Below the pieces are notes generated by a model, which searched no databases, was not told the origin of the DNA, and saw only the letters and a program-made list of their open reading frames with translations. Positions 11,020 to 18,709 of a stretch of DNA of 64,000 bases are shown here, in pieces. The number at the start of each line of letters is the position of its first letter. Positions within the stretch are counted from its first letter, which is position 1. Location of the stretch: assembly GCF_015070855.1 (NCBI RefSeq), contig NZ_JADDIX010000099.1:1-64000 (forward strand). The letters run 5' to 3'. Position numbers and translations under genes: made by a program. Source of the DNA: Pseudomonas lopnurensis. Its GTDB lineage: Bacteria > Pseudomonadota > Gammaproteobacteria > Pseudomonadales > Pseudomonadaceae.

Positions 11020-12063
11020 TTATCGCTCGCCGTCCAGTTCCGCCGCCCAGGCTGCCAGCGGCAGCGGCGGATACTGATGCCAGATGCGCTTCCAGATCTG
11101 CAGCAGGCGATCCAGATCGCCGCGGTCGGCCGGCAGGCGCTCGGGCCGGTCGATCAGCTGCCAGCCGTCCTCCGCGCGTTCGGCCAGGGGAAAGCGGAAG
11201 GGATGGAAGCCGGTCATGCCCAGACGCAGGTCGGTGACCAGCAGTTGGCCAGCGCTTTCGTCGTAGCGCAACACGTCGTCGGTGAACCATCGCAGTCGCG
11301 CATGCTGTGGCGAGTCCTGCAGGGCCGCGGCCAGATGGCTGTCGCGCGGGAGGCGCACCAGCTCTGGCGGCATGTCGTCCAGCCAGCTGACCAGCGCTTC
11401 GTGATAGAACTCACCGTCCACCACGATTACCCGCCACAACAGGCTGTTGAACGGCGTCGGCGTGCTGAACAGGTGTTCGGCCTGGATGCCTTCGCGGTCC
11501 ATGACGTCTCGCACACGCTGCTCGGCCATCTGCTTGCCGGCCAGCGTGGAGCCCAGATACAGCGACGAAACGAGCAATGCTAGCAGCGGCCAGCGCGCCA
11601 CCCGCCCCTGCAGGCCGAACAGGAGGCCGGCCAGCACCGCCAGGAGCAGCGGCACGCTGTACAGCGGGTCGATGATGAAGATGCTCGACCAGGCGACCGG
11701 CGTCATGTGCAGAGGCCATAGCAACTGGGTGCCGAAACTGGTGAAGGCATCCAGCAGCGCATGGGTCGCCAGCACCAGCCAGAGCGTGAGAAACAGGCGC
11801 CTGCCGGAATAGCGCGGATCGGGGCGCCAGCGCCGGGCCAGCCAGGTCAGCAGCCCGGCAACCAGGCTGACGACCAGCAGCGAATGGCTGAAGCCGCGGT
11901 GATAGGTCATGTTGGACACGGCGTCGCCGTAGTCGATGACCACGTCGAGATCCGGCAGGGTGCCGAGCAGGGCGCCGTAGAGCAGCGCCTTGCGGCCTTG
12001 CCAGCGTCCCAGCAGGGCGGCCTGGACGCTGGCGCCGAGTACGGCCTGGGTGATCGAATCCAT
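11020..12063 (-). CDS. DUF457/YdjM-family inner-membrane metal-dependent hydrolase
   Basis: A 347-residue membrane protein of the YdjM (DUF457) family annotated as putative metal-dependent hydrolases. The N-terminal signature is complete: MDSITQAVLGA, GTLPDLDV, YHRGFSHSLL and later ATHALLDAFTSFGT, whose His and Asp residues are the presumed metal ligands. Three or four hydrophobic helices follow before residue 180, and a soluble C-terminal half of ~170 residues with no recognised fold. The start ATG at 12063 begins exactly at the family motif. It is divergent from arfB. The substrate is unknown. Confidence 0.85.
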   Translation of the reverse strand: MDSITQAVLGASVQAALLGRWQGRKALLYGALLGTLPDLDVVIDYGDAVSNMTYHRGFSHSLLVVSLVAGLLTWLARRWRPDPRYSGRRLFLTLWLVLATHALLDAFTSFGTQLLWPLHMTPVAWSSIFIIDPLYSVPLLLAVLAGLLFGLQGRVARWPLLALLVSSLYLGSTLAGKQMAEQRVRDVMDREGIQAEHLFSTPTPFNSLLWRVIVVDGEFYHEALVSWLDDMPPELVRLPRDSHLAAALQDSPQHARLRWFTDDVLRYDESAGQLLVTDLRLGMTGFHPFRFPLAERAEDGWQLIDRPERLPADRGDLDRLLQIWKRIWHQYPPLPLAAWAAELDGER

Positions 12064-12096
12064 GGCGTGGTCCGTTCGAAGCGGGGCTTTACCTTA

Positions 12097-12122
12097 GCCG
12101 AATGCGCCTGCGTGCATTCGGC
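12097..12122. other. Strong hairpin upstream of arfB
   Basis: A perfect 9-bp inverted repeat, GCCGAATGC at 12097-12105 and GCATTCGGC at 12114-12122, extendable by a G-U pair, lies between the divergent DUF457 and arfB genes. It could be a leader hairpin of either transcript. It lacks a clean T-tract, so it is not called a terminator. Confidence 0.45.
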
Positions 12123-12200
12123 GAAATCCATAAAAAACATGTCGGTGGCTGCCGAGGAATACGACAATATCCCCGCCAATCCGTCCCACAGTGAGTTGCC

Positions 12201-12614
12201 ATGCTGGAAATCTCGAATGCCGTGCAATTGCCGGACACCGAAATCGAGCTGACCGCCATCCGAGCCCAGGGCGCCGGCGGGCAGAACGTCAATAAGGTCT
12301 CCAGTGCGCTGCATCTGCGTTTCGACATCAATGCCTCGTCGCTGCCACCGTTCTACAAGGAGCGCCTGCTGGTCCTGCGCGACAGTCGGATCACCAGTGA
12401 TGGCGTGGTGGTCATCAAGGCGCAGCGTTATCGCACCCAGGAGCAGAATCGCGTCGATGCGCTGGAGCGCCTGGCCGAGCTGATCCGCAGCGTCGCCAAG
12501 GTCGACAAGACGCGCCGCCCGACTCGGCCGACGCTGGGCTCCAAGAAGCGCCGGCTGGAGGGCAAGGCCAAACGCGGGGCGGTCAAGGCCGGGCGGGGCA
12601 AGGTGGATTATTGA
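12201..12614 (+). CDS. arfB: Alternative ribosome-rescue factor ArfB
   Basis: ArfB (YaeJ) is a peptidyl-tRNA hydrolase that frees ribosomes stalled at mRNA ends when trans-translation is insufficient. The 137-residue length is typical. The catalytic G26-G27-Q28 lies in [15 protein letters not shown], and the domain-3-type fold ends near residue 105. The tail is strongly basic ([18 protein letters not shown]) and inserts into the empty mRNA channel in known homologues. It lacks the domain that would make it a class I release factor. The start ATG at 12201 is the family start. It is followed by the 3' end of ggpPS in convergent orientation. Confidence 0.95.
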   Translation: MLEISNAVQLPDTEIELTAIRAQGAGGQNVNKVSSALHLRFDINASSLPPFYKERLLVLRDSRITSDGVVVIKAQRYRTQEQNRVDALERLAELIRSVAKVDKTRRPTRPTLGSKKRRLEGKAKRGAVKAGRGKVDY

Positions 12615-12652
12615 GGGCTGGCGCCCGGCGAGTTGCCCGGCCACGCAGCCAT

Positions 12653-14911
12653 TCAGGCGCCGAGCGTCTCGGCCGGCAATGGCTGATGCTGTTCCAGCGA
12701 ACTCAGGAATTCATCGCCCCAGCGCCGAATGTCATTGAAGCTGACGATGCCGTACAGCTCGCGCAGCCGCGCGCGGGCTTCGCTTTTCGGCATGTTCAAC
12801 GCCAGATAGCAGGTTGCCGCGAGATCGGCCGTGTCGTGCGGGTTGGTCAGAAGCGCGCCCTTGAGCTCCGCCGCCGCCCCGGCGAACTCCGAGAGCACCA
12901 GCACCCCACAGCCATCCAGTAGCCCCTGGGTGGCGACGAATTCCTTCGCAACCAGGTTCAGCCCGTCGCGCAGCGGCGTGATCCACATGACGTCGGCCAT
13001 GGCATACCAGGCCACGACTTCGTCGAACGGGTGGCTGCGGAAGAAGAACTGCACCGGGGTCCAGCCGATGCTGGCGAAGCGCCCATTGATGCGGCCCACG
13101 GCCTGTTCGATCTGCCCCTGCAGCTCGTCGTAGATCGAGATTTCCTGCGCCGCCGGTACGCAGATGCTGGCCAGGGTGACCTTGCCGTGCAGTTCGGGGT
13201 TGCTCGCCAGCATCGCTTCGAACGCCTGGAGCTTCTCCAGCACGCCCTTGGTGTAATCCAGTCGCTCCACGGCGAGAATCAGTCGTACGCCTGCCAGTTC
13301 CTGCCGCAGCCGGGCCATGCGCTGGCGCACCGGTTCGCGGGCGAGGGCGTTGCGTACCCGGTCCAGGTCCAGCCCCACCGGGTGGGCGCCGAGCTTGACC
13401 CGGCGCATGCCGGTATCCACTTCGGTGGTCACGCTGTCGAGCCCGACGGCGCAGCCATAGGTCACGAAGCGCGGCGCGCAGTTCTGTCGCGCGAGGGTTT
13501 CCAGCGGGAACACGCCGCGGGCGACGTCGACGAAGTTTTCCACCTGGCGCGGGATATGGAAACCGATGTAATCGCACTGCAACAGGCTGCCGACGATCTG
13601 CCGGCGCCAGGGCACCACGTTGAACACGTCCGCCGAGGGGAAGTAGGTGTGATGGAAGAATGCCAGCCTGAGGTCCGGGCGCAGCTCGCGCAGATAGGCC
13701 GGGACCATCCACAGGTTGTAATCGTGCAGCCACACGGTCGCGCCTTCGGCGGCTTCGCGGGCGGTGCGCTCGGCGAAGGCGCGGTTGACCTGCAGGAATA
13801 CCTGCCAGTCGGCCTCGTTGAATACCGCGCGCTCCCAGAAAGTGTGCAGGGTCGGCCAGAAGGCCTCCTTGGAAAAGCGCTTGTAGAAGGTGTCGACCTC
13901 ATCCTTGCTCAACGGAACCCGGGCGGCGGTGAGGCGCGGGTAGCGCTCGGCATCGACCGTGGTGTGGCTGTCGAACGGGCCGTCGGCCTCGTCATGTTCG
14001 GCCCAGGCCACCCAGGACCCCTTGCGGCCATCGGCGAAGAAGCTCAGCAGCGTCGGGATGATGCCGTTGGGGGATGTCGGCCGGCGGCGCTGGATGCGTC
14101 CCTCCACCCGGTGCTCTTCATAGGGCAGGCGGTGATAGACGATGACCAGATCGGCCTGGCCGGGCTCGGCGGCCTTGCGACTCTCGGCGGCGAAGCCGTG
14201 TTCGCCGAGGAAGCCGAAGTGGGCGAAGGCCTGGATGATGCCGCCGCAACCGGGGGCATCGGCATGCAGCACGCGGGTGCAGCTGCGCGTCTGCTCCAGC
14301 AGGCCGGGCTCGGACTGCCCGACGCAGACGCCCTTGAGTCCGCAGCCGAGCATGCTCAGGTCGTTCAGGGTATCGCCGGCGACCAGCACCTGCTCGGGGT
14401 CCAGCCCCAGGGTTTCGATCAGGCGCAGCAGGCTGCTGCCCTTGTTCACGCCGCGGGGGAGGAAGTCCAGGTAGAGGTCGGCCGAATAGAGCAGGTCGCA
14501 GCCCAGGCGCTCGGCGGCGATTTTCAGGGCGGGATCGGCGGCCTGTTCCGGCGTGCAGAAGTACGAGCAGCGACGGGCCTGGGGTACATCCTGGCGGACC
14601 AGCTCGGGGAAGGCGGTCAGGGCTTCGGCGATGGCCGTTTCGCCGGGCCAGCGGGTTTCGATGTGCTGCTGCAGCGGTTGGATCGGCAGCAGGGTTTCGC
14701 CGTGATAGAGGCTGGCGCCGACGTCGGCGATGATGTAGTCCGGCTGCGGCAGCGTGGGGTCCGCCAGCAAGGGCAGCACGGCTTCGAGGCTGCGCCCGGT
14801 GACGTAGGCGAGTTGAATGTCCGGATGGGCGGTGATGGTCTGATAGAGGCTGAGACGATCCTGTGGTTCGCCGCCAAGAAAGGTTCCATCGAGATCGGTG
14901 GCAAGTAGCAT
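12653..14911 (-). CDS. ggpPS: Bifunctional glucosylglycerol-phosphate synthase/phosphatase
   Basis: Probably makes the compatible solute glucosylglycerol from ADP-glucose and glycerol-3-phosphate, then removes the phosphate. The 752-residue protein is a fusion. Residues 1-~250 are a HAD-type phosphatase (DLDGTF with the nucleophile/acid pair, later GDTLNDLSML). Residues ~260-752 are a GT20 glycosyltransferase related to OtsA/GgpS (NGIIPTLLSFF, WLHDYNLWMVP, FHHTYFPS, VERLDYTKGV, PLRDGLNLVAKEF). The start ATG at 14911 has AGGA upstream and begins right at the HAD motif. The GT20 domain alone could suggest trehalose-6-phosphate synthase, but the domain order and the NGIIPTLL/SWVAWAEHD region point to the heterotrophic GgpPS type. 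Induction by salt is expected from relatives, not seen here. Confidence 0.78.
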   Translation of the reverse strand: MLLATDLDGTFLGGEPQDRLSLYQTITAHPDIQLAYVTGRSLEAVLPLLADPTLPQPDYIIADVGASLYHGETLLPIQPLQQHIETRWPGETAIAEALTAFPELVRQDVPQARRCSYFCTPEQAADPALKIAAERLGCDLLYSADLYLDFLPRGVNKGSSLLRLIETLGLDPEQVLVAGDTLNDLSMLGCGLKGVCVGQSEPGLLEQTRSCTRVLHADAPGCGGIIQAFAHFGFLGEHGFAAESRKAAEPGQADLVIVYHRLPYEEHRVEGRIQRRRPTSPNGIIPTLLSFFADGRKGSWVAWAEHDEADGPFDSHTTVDAERYPRLTAARVPLSKDEVDTFYKRFSKEAFWPTLHTFWERAVFNEADWQVFLQVNRAFAERTAREAAEGATVWLHDYNLWMVPAYLRELRPDLRLAFFHHTYFPSADVFNVVPWRRQIVGSLLQCDYIGFHIPRQVENFVDVARGVFPLETLARQNCAPRFVTYGCAVGLDSVTTEVDTGMRRVKLGAHPVGLDLDRVRNALAREPVRQRMARLRQELAGVRLILAVERLDYTKGVLEKLQAFEAMLASNPELHGKVTLASICVPAAQEISIYDELQGQIEQAVGRINGRFASIGWTPVQFFFRSHPFDEVVAWYAMADVMWITPLRDGLNLVAKEFVATQGLLDGCGVLVLSEFAGAAAELKGALLTNPHDTADLAATCYLALNMPKSEARARLRELYGIVSFNDIRRWGDEFLSSLEQHQPLPAETLGA

Positions 14912-15120
14912 GCGCTGTCTTCCTGTCCATGAGTGGTGCAGTGACGCGCCGACCTGGGCCGACGAGCAAATGGCATCCGGCCTGCCCTGCAGGCGACCGG
15001 GTGTATTGGCAGATTTCAGGGCGGCGACGGTGCCGGGCATGGTCCGGTCGTCGACGCGGCGCCAGGGCGTGGTCAGCCGTGGCGCTGGCGGAGCGCAATC
15101 ATTGTTGCGCCCTCATCGAT

Positions 15121-16443
15121 TCAAAGCGTGCCGGTTCGCTGGGAGCTGGGTTCCTCCTCCTCGAGGGGCGGCTGGTACTCGTCGAGAATGTCCGCTTCGG
15201 CGGTTTCCGTCTGTTCCGCAATGGTTTCGGGCGTGTCGGGCATCAGCTCCAGCACGGTATGGCTGGTGCGCAGCATCGGTGTGAAGTGCCCGTGCGGCTC
15301 GGTGACCAGATCGACGACGCGCCGTGGCCGCCAGTACGAATAGAGCGCCAGCAGGCCGAGCGTCACGGCGAAGAACAGCGGCAGGGCGACGGCGCCGAAC
15401 AGATGCATCAGGCCGCCGGCCACCACCGGGCCGAATGCGGCGCCGAAGCCGTTGGCCAGCAGCAGCCCGCTGGAGCCGGAGAGAATCTCGTCTGGGTGCA
15501 GTTGGTCGACCATCTGCGCCACGGCGATGGAATAGATCGAGAAGGCCAGGCCGCCCCAGAGGAACATCAGCCCCAGGAGCAGCGGCCCGGCGAGGATCGG
15601 TGTGACCACCAGCGCGAGTACCGCGGCGATGGCCACCACCCAGAGCATCACCACGCGGCGGTCGTGCTTGTCGGAAAACAGCCCGATCGGCCATTGCAGC
15701 ACGGCGCCGCCAAGGATGGTCACGCTCATCAGCAGGCCGACGCCGGCCGCGTCGAAGCCGACCTGGCTGGCATACACCGGCGCCAGGCCCCAGAAACCGC
15801 CGAGCGTCAGGCCGGAGATGCCGGCCGCCATCAGCGGCAGCGGCGCGATGCGTGCCAGCTGCAACAGGTCGGTGGCGGGCATGTCCGGCAGGGTGGGCTG
15901 CGCCTGGCGGGTCAGGGTGATCGGCATCAGCGCGCTGCAGATGAGAATCGCCGCCAGCGCGAAGAGGGTGAACGTCATCGGGCTGTCGAGATTCAGCAGT
16001 TGCTGGGCGGCAGCCAGGGCGCCGAGGTTGACGGCCATGTACAGGGCGAACACCTGGCCGCGCTTCTCGCCGCTGACCTGGGCGTTGAGCCAGCTCTCGA
16101 TGACCATGTACAGCGTCACCAGCGACACGCCGTAGAGTACCCGCAACACCAGCCAGACCCAGGGGTTGACGATCAGCACGTGCAGCAGCACGGTGACCGC
16201 GGCCAGGGCGGCGTAGAAGGCGAAGGTGCGGATATGGCCGATGCGTCGGATCAGCGAAGGGGCCAGCCAGGTGCCGAGCAGAAATCCGCCGAAATAGCCG
16301 GACATCAGCAGGCCGATCAGGCCCGTCGAGTAGCCCTCGGCGACACCGCGCAGTGTCAGCAGGGTATTGAGCAGGCCGTGCCCGAGAAGGAGCAGGGCCA
16401 CGCCGGCGAGCAGCGAACTGATGGGAGCGATTAGAGACCTCAT
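15121..16443 (-). CDS. MFS transporter, YcaD-like
   Basis: A 440-residue major facilitator with about 12 membrane helices and an acidic cytoplasmic C-terminal tail of ~60 residues (LEEEEPSSQ near the end). The family-type loop after TM2 reads APSLIRRIGHIRTF, and SDKHDRRVVM forms the mid-protein repeat of it. The ATG at 16443 is followed directly by the first helix. It lies upstream of ggpPS on the same strand with a 209-base gap, so joint control is possible but not shown. YcaD-type carriers are poorly characterised; I cannot infer the substrate. Confidence 0.86.
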   Translation of the reverse strand: MRSLIAPISSLLAGVALLLLGHGLLNTLLTLRGVAEGYSTGLIGLLMSGYFGGFLLGTWLAPSLIRRIGHIRTFAFYAALAAVTVLLHVLIVNPWVWLVLRVLYGVSLVTLYMVIESWLNAQVSGEKRGQVFALYMAVNLGALAAAQQLLNLDSPMTFTLFALAAILICSALMPITLTRQAQPTLPDMPATDLLQLARIAPLPLMAAGISGLTLGGFWGLAPVYASQVGFDAAGVGLLMSVTILGGAVLQWPIGLFSDKHDRRVVMLWVVAIAAVLALVVTPILAGPLLLGLMFLWGGLAFSIYSIAVAQMVDQLHPDEILSGSSGLLLANGFGAAFGPVVAGGLMHLFGAVALPLFFAVTLGLLALYSYWRPRRVVDLVTEPHGHFTPMLRTSHTVLELMPDTPETIAEQTETAEADILDEYQPPLEEEEPSSQRTGTL

Positions 16444-16504
16444 GGCGACCTACCCTAGGCAAATGTGACGGTGATGGCAAGTTGCAGACGGCTCTGACGA
16501 GTTC

Positions 16505-16533
16505 GTTTTATATATATAAATCTTTGATTGCAA
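16505..16533 (-). promoter_or_regulatory. AT-rich putative promoter for the MFS gene
   Basis: On the minus strand, TTGCAA (16528-16533) and TATAAA (16507-16512) are separated by 15 bases inside an AT-rich island (TTTTATATATATAAA), about 65 bases before the MFS start. The spacing is short, so the exact boxes are uncertain. Confidence 0.35.
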
Positions 16534-16668
16534 AAAGAAATTAAGAGAGAGGCGGTTGTTGCGCAGCGCCGATCCGCTTGTGCCGTTTCTTTGGGCAGTA
16601 CGAATGCCCGAGGATTCCAAGGCTTCCAGCCCGGCAATCAAGCAGAACGTGACCTGATGGTTCGTCGC

Positions 16669-17559
16669 TCAGGCGCGTCCCGGCGCCAGGGTGGCGATCA
16701 GCGCGCGCACGCTGCCGGGCAGGGCGTCCAGCTCCCTGACCAGGATGCTGCGTTCGCGCACCGCCCAGGGCTCGTCCAGCTCCACCAGGGCCAGCCGCAT
16801 GGTGCGGCTGTGCCGGCGCGCGGCGGATTCGGGAATGATGCCGATGCCGACGCCGGCCTCGATCATCCGGCACACCGCCTCGAAGCTGGAGACCTGGATG
16901 CGCAGCGACAGGTTGCCGCCGAGTTTTTCCACCTGATCGCGCAGGAAGGTCAACAGCGTGCTGCCCTCGTGCAGGCCGATGTGCTGGTAGGCGAGCGTCT
17001 GCCGCAAGGTCATCGTCGGTTCGCCAGACAGCGGATGGCCGACCGGCACGGCCAGCAGCAGGCGATCGGTGCTGAAGTGCAACACCTGCAGCCCCGCGGC
17101 CTGCACCGGTCCGGCGATGATGCCCATGTCCGTGCTGCCATCCAGTACGCCGCGCACGATGTCGCGGCTCAGCCGTTCCTGCAGGTCTACCGTCACGCCG
17201 GGACGCTGGGCGAGAAAGCCTGCCAGCACCTCGGGGAGAAATTCGGTCACTGCCGTGGTGTTGGCGAAGATGCGGATATGCCCGGCCGAGTCGGTGCCGT
17301 ATGCGGTGAACTCGCTTTTCAGGTAATCCACCTGGCGCATGATCAGCCGCGCATGCTGCAGGAGCTTCTGCCCGGCCGGCGTCAGCTCCACGCCACGGCT
17401 GTCGCGGTAGAGCAGGCGGCTGTCGAGCTGGCCTTCCAGCGCCTTGATCCGTGCGCTGGCCGCCGCCGGCGAAAGGTGCGCGCGACGTGCACCCTGGGTC
17501 AGGCTGGGCGATTCGGCGATATGGATGAACAGGCGCAGGTCGGCCAGATCGAAATGCAT
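16669..17559 (-). CDS. LysR regulator of the itaconate cluster (RipR/ItcR-like)
   Basis: A 296-residue LysR-type regulator. The N-terminal winged helix-turn-helix covers residues 1-~60 (LADLRLFIHIAESPSLTQGA, AAASARIKALEGQL), and the periplasmic-binding-protein-like effector domain fills the rest (HIRIFANTTAVTEFLPE, LRIQVSSFEAVCRMI). It is divergent from the hydratase gene with a 195-base gap containing repeated GAACGCC motifs, the classic arrangement for a LysR activator and its target operon. By position it matches the regulator of the Pseudomonas itaconate (rip) cluster. It is a clear paralogue of the second LysR protein at 29107. The effector is probably itaconate or its CoA ester, which is inference. 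Confidence 0.88.
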   Translation of the reverse strand: MHFDLADLRLFIHIAESPSLTQGARRAHLSPAAASARIKALEGQLDSRLLYRDSRGVELTPAGQKLLQHARLIMRQVDYLKSEFTAYGTDSAGHIRIFANTTAVTEFLPEVLAGFLAQRPGVTVDLQERLSRDIVRGVLDGSTDMGIIAGPVQAAGLQVLHFSTDRLLLAVPVGHPLSGEPTMTLRQTLAYQHIGLHEGSTLLTFLRDQVEKLGGNLSLRIQVSSFEAVCRMIEAGVGIGIIPESAARRHSRTMRLALVELDEPWAVRERSILVRELDALPGSVRALIATLAPGRA

Positions 17560-17633
17560 GGCAGAGTTTCCACTGGATTCTTGTAACCGGCTTGCTGGTG
17601 ATCCGGCTCGAGCTCGGCAACGATCGCCCGCAA

Positions 17634-17648
17634 GCGGGCTCCTACGGT
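17634..17648. repeat. Single REP-like unit
   Basis: The hairpin GCCCGC-AA-GCGGGC followed by TCCTACGG is the usual Pseudomonas REP layout (CTCCTAC/GTAGGAG end). It lies between the divergent LysR and hydratase genes, on the LysR-proximal side. Confidence 0.6.
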
Positions 17649-17652
17649 TTTG

Positions 17653-17709
17653 GCGTTCAGCTTAGCCGAACGCCGGTGTTGGTAAATACAAATTCTCGGA
17701 ACGCCGAGT
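17653..17709. promoter_or_regulatory. Candidate LysR operator array of the itaconate operon
   Basis: Three copies of GAACGCC occur in 54 bases: 17653-17659 (inverted), 17669-17675 and 17700-17706. The first two form the perfect inverted repeat GGCGTTC-N9-GAACGCC. The third lies in CTCGG-AACG-CCGAG. The two direct copies are 31 bases apart, about three helical turns, as expected for LysR recognition and activation sites. Assignment to the adjacent regulator is inference. Confidence 0.6.
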
Positions 17710-17754
17710 TCGTAGCATGCTGCGGCAAAACAAGACAACACCGGAAGCCCCGCA

Positions 17755-18576
17755 ATGACCGACACCTCCGCCTGGATTGGCCGCCGCGAAGAAGTCCACG
17801 ACCAGCTCAGCCGCAACCTGCTGATGCGCATCGCCGCCACCTTCGGCGAAACCACTCCCGCCCATAGCGAAGCGTTGCCGCCGCTGTGGCAATGGTGCTT
17901 CTTCCAGGAGCCGATCGCCGAAAGCGGACTGGGCGAGGACGGGCATCCGGCCCGTGGCGGGTTCCTGCCGCCGGCGGACAATCGCAACCGCATGTGGGCG
18001 GGCGGTCGCGTCGAGTTCTTCCATCCGCTGGAGGCCGGCAGCGAAGCGCGGCGTGTGTCCACCATCAAGCACATCGAGGAAAAGCACGGCCGCACCGGCG
18101 CGCTGCTGTTCGTCACCGTGCAGCACGATTACCTGCAGGATGGCCGCCTGGCCATCCGCGAAGAGCAGGACATCGTCTACCGCGAGCCCAGTCCGCCGAA
18201 GACCAGCAGCGGCGAGCCGATGATCGCCGGCGACTGGCGCGAGGCGGTGACGCCGACCTCGACGCTGCTGTTTCGCTATTCCGCCGTGACCTTCAATGGC
18301 CATCGCATCCATTACGACTGGCCCTACGTCACCGAAACCGAAGGCTATTCGGGGCTGGTGGTGCACGGCCCGCTGATCGCCACGCTCAACCTGCGCGCCT
18401 TCTGCCGCGCCAACCCCGAGGCGCGCCTGAAGCGCTTCGCCTACCGTGGCCTGCGTCCGCTGATCGCGCCGCAGCCGTTCGAGGTCGGCGGACGCATCGT
18501 CGCGCCGGGCAAGGCCGAACTCTGGGCCGGCGATCACCATGGCCTGGCGCAGAAGGCCGAAGTGGAATTCGACTGA
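17755..18576 (+). CDS. ich: Itaconyl-CoA hydratase (MaoC/FAS1-like)
   Basis: Hydrates itaconyl-CoA to (S)-citramalyl-CoA, the second step of itaconate breakdown. The 273-residue protein has two hot-dog domains: an N-terminal FAS1-like part (GGRVEFFHPLEAGSEARR) and a C-terminal MaoC-type hydratase with FRYSAVTFNGHRIHYD (catalytic His region, ~180-195) and GYSGLVVHGPL. It resembles the mesaconyl-C4-CoA hydratase family. It opens the cluster divergent from its LysR regulator, and its position matches the ich gene of P. aeruginosa (PA0878, recalled). The start ATG at 17755 has GGAA upstream. A weaker alternative is a generic acyl-CoA hydratase, but the later CoA-transferase and CitE lyase argue for itaconate. 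Confidence 0.88.
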   Translation: MTDTSAWIGRREEVHDQLSRNLLMRIAATFGETTPAHSEALPPLWQWCFFQEPIAESGLGEDGHPARGGFLPPADNRNRMWAGGRVEFFHPLEAGSEARRVSTIKHIEEKHGRTGALLFVTVQHDYLQDGRLAIREEQDIVYREPSPPKTSSGEPMIAGDWREAVTPTSTLLFRYSAVTFNGHRIHYDWPYVTETEGYSGLVVHGPLIATLNLRAFCRANPEARLKRFAYRGLRPLIAPQPFEVGGRIVAPGKAELWAGDHHGLAQKAEVEFD

Positions 18577-18585
18577 ACAGCGAAT

Positions 18586-18674
18586 CGTAGGGTGGATCGG
18601 GACGCGCAGTCGTCGCTTTTTTACATCCACCGAAAGACCGACCGGTGGATCGGTAAAGCGTGATCCACCCTGCG
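18586..18674. repeat. REPIN-like repeat A, copy 1
   Basis: It starts CGTAGGGTGGAT and ends TGATCCACCCTGCG, with inner ATCCACCG and CGGTGGAT, so it folds into two adjacent hairpins with GTAG-type ends. It lies between ich and the acyl-CoA dehydrogenase gene. Confidence 0.8.
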
Positions 18675-18709
18675 TCTGCCGCGACAACGAGAAGTTTTGA
18701 GGAACCGAG

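Noticed and set aside
13031-14908. A 625-codon open frame antisense to ggpPS
   Set aside because: Shadow of the long G+C-rich glycosyltransferase gene; composition typical of complement translation.
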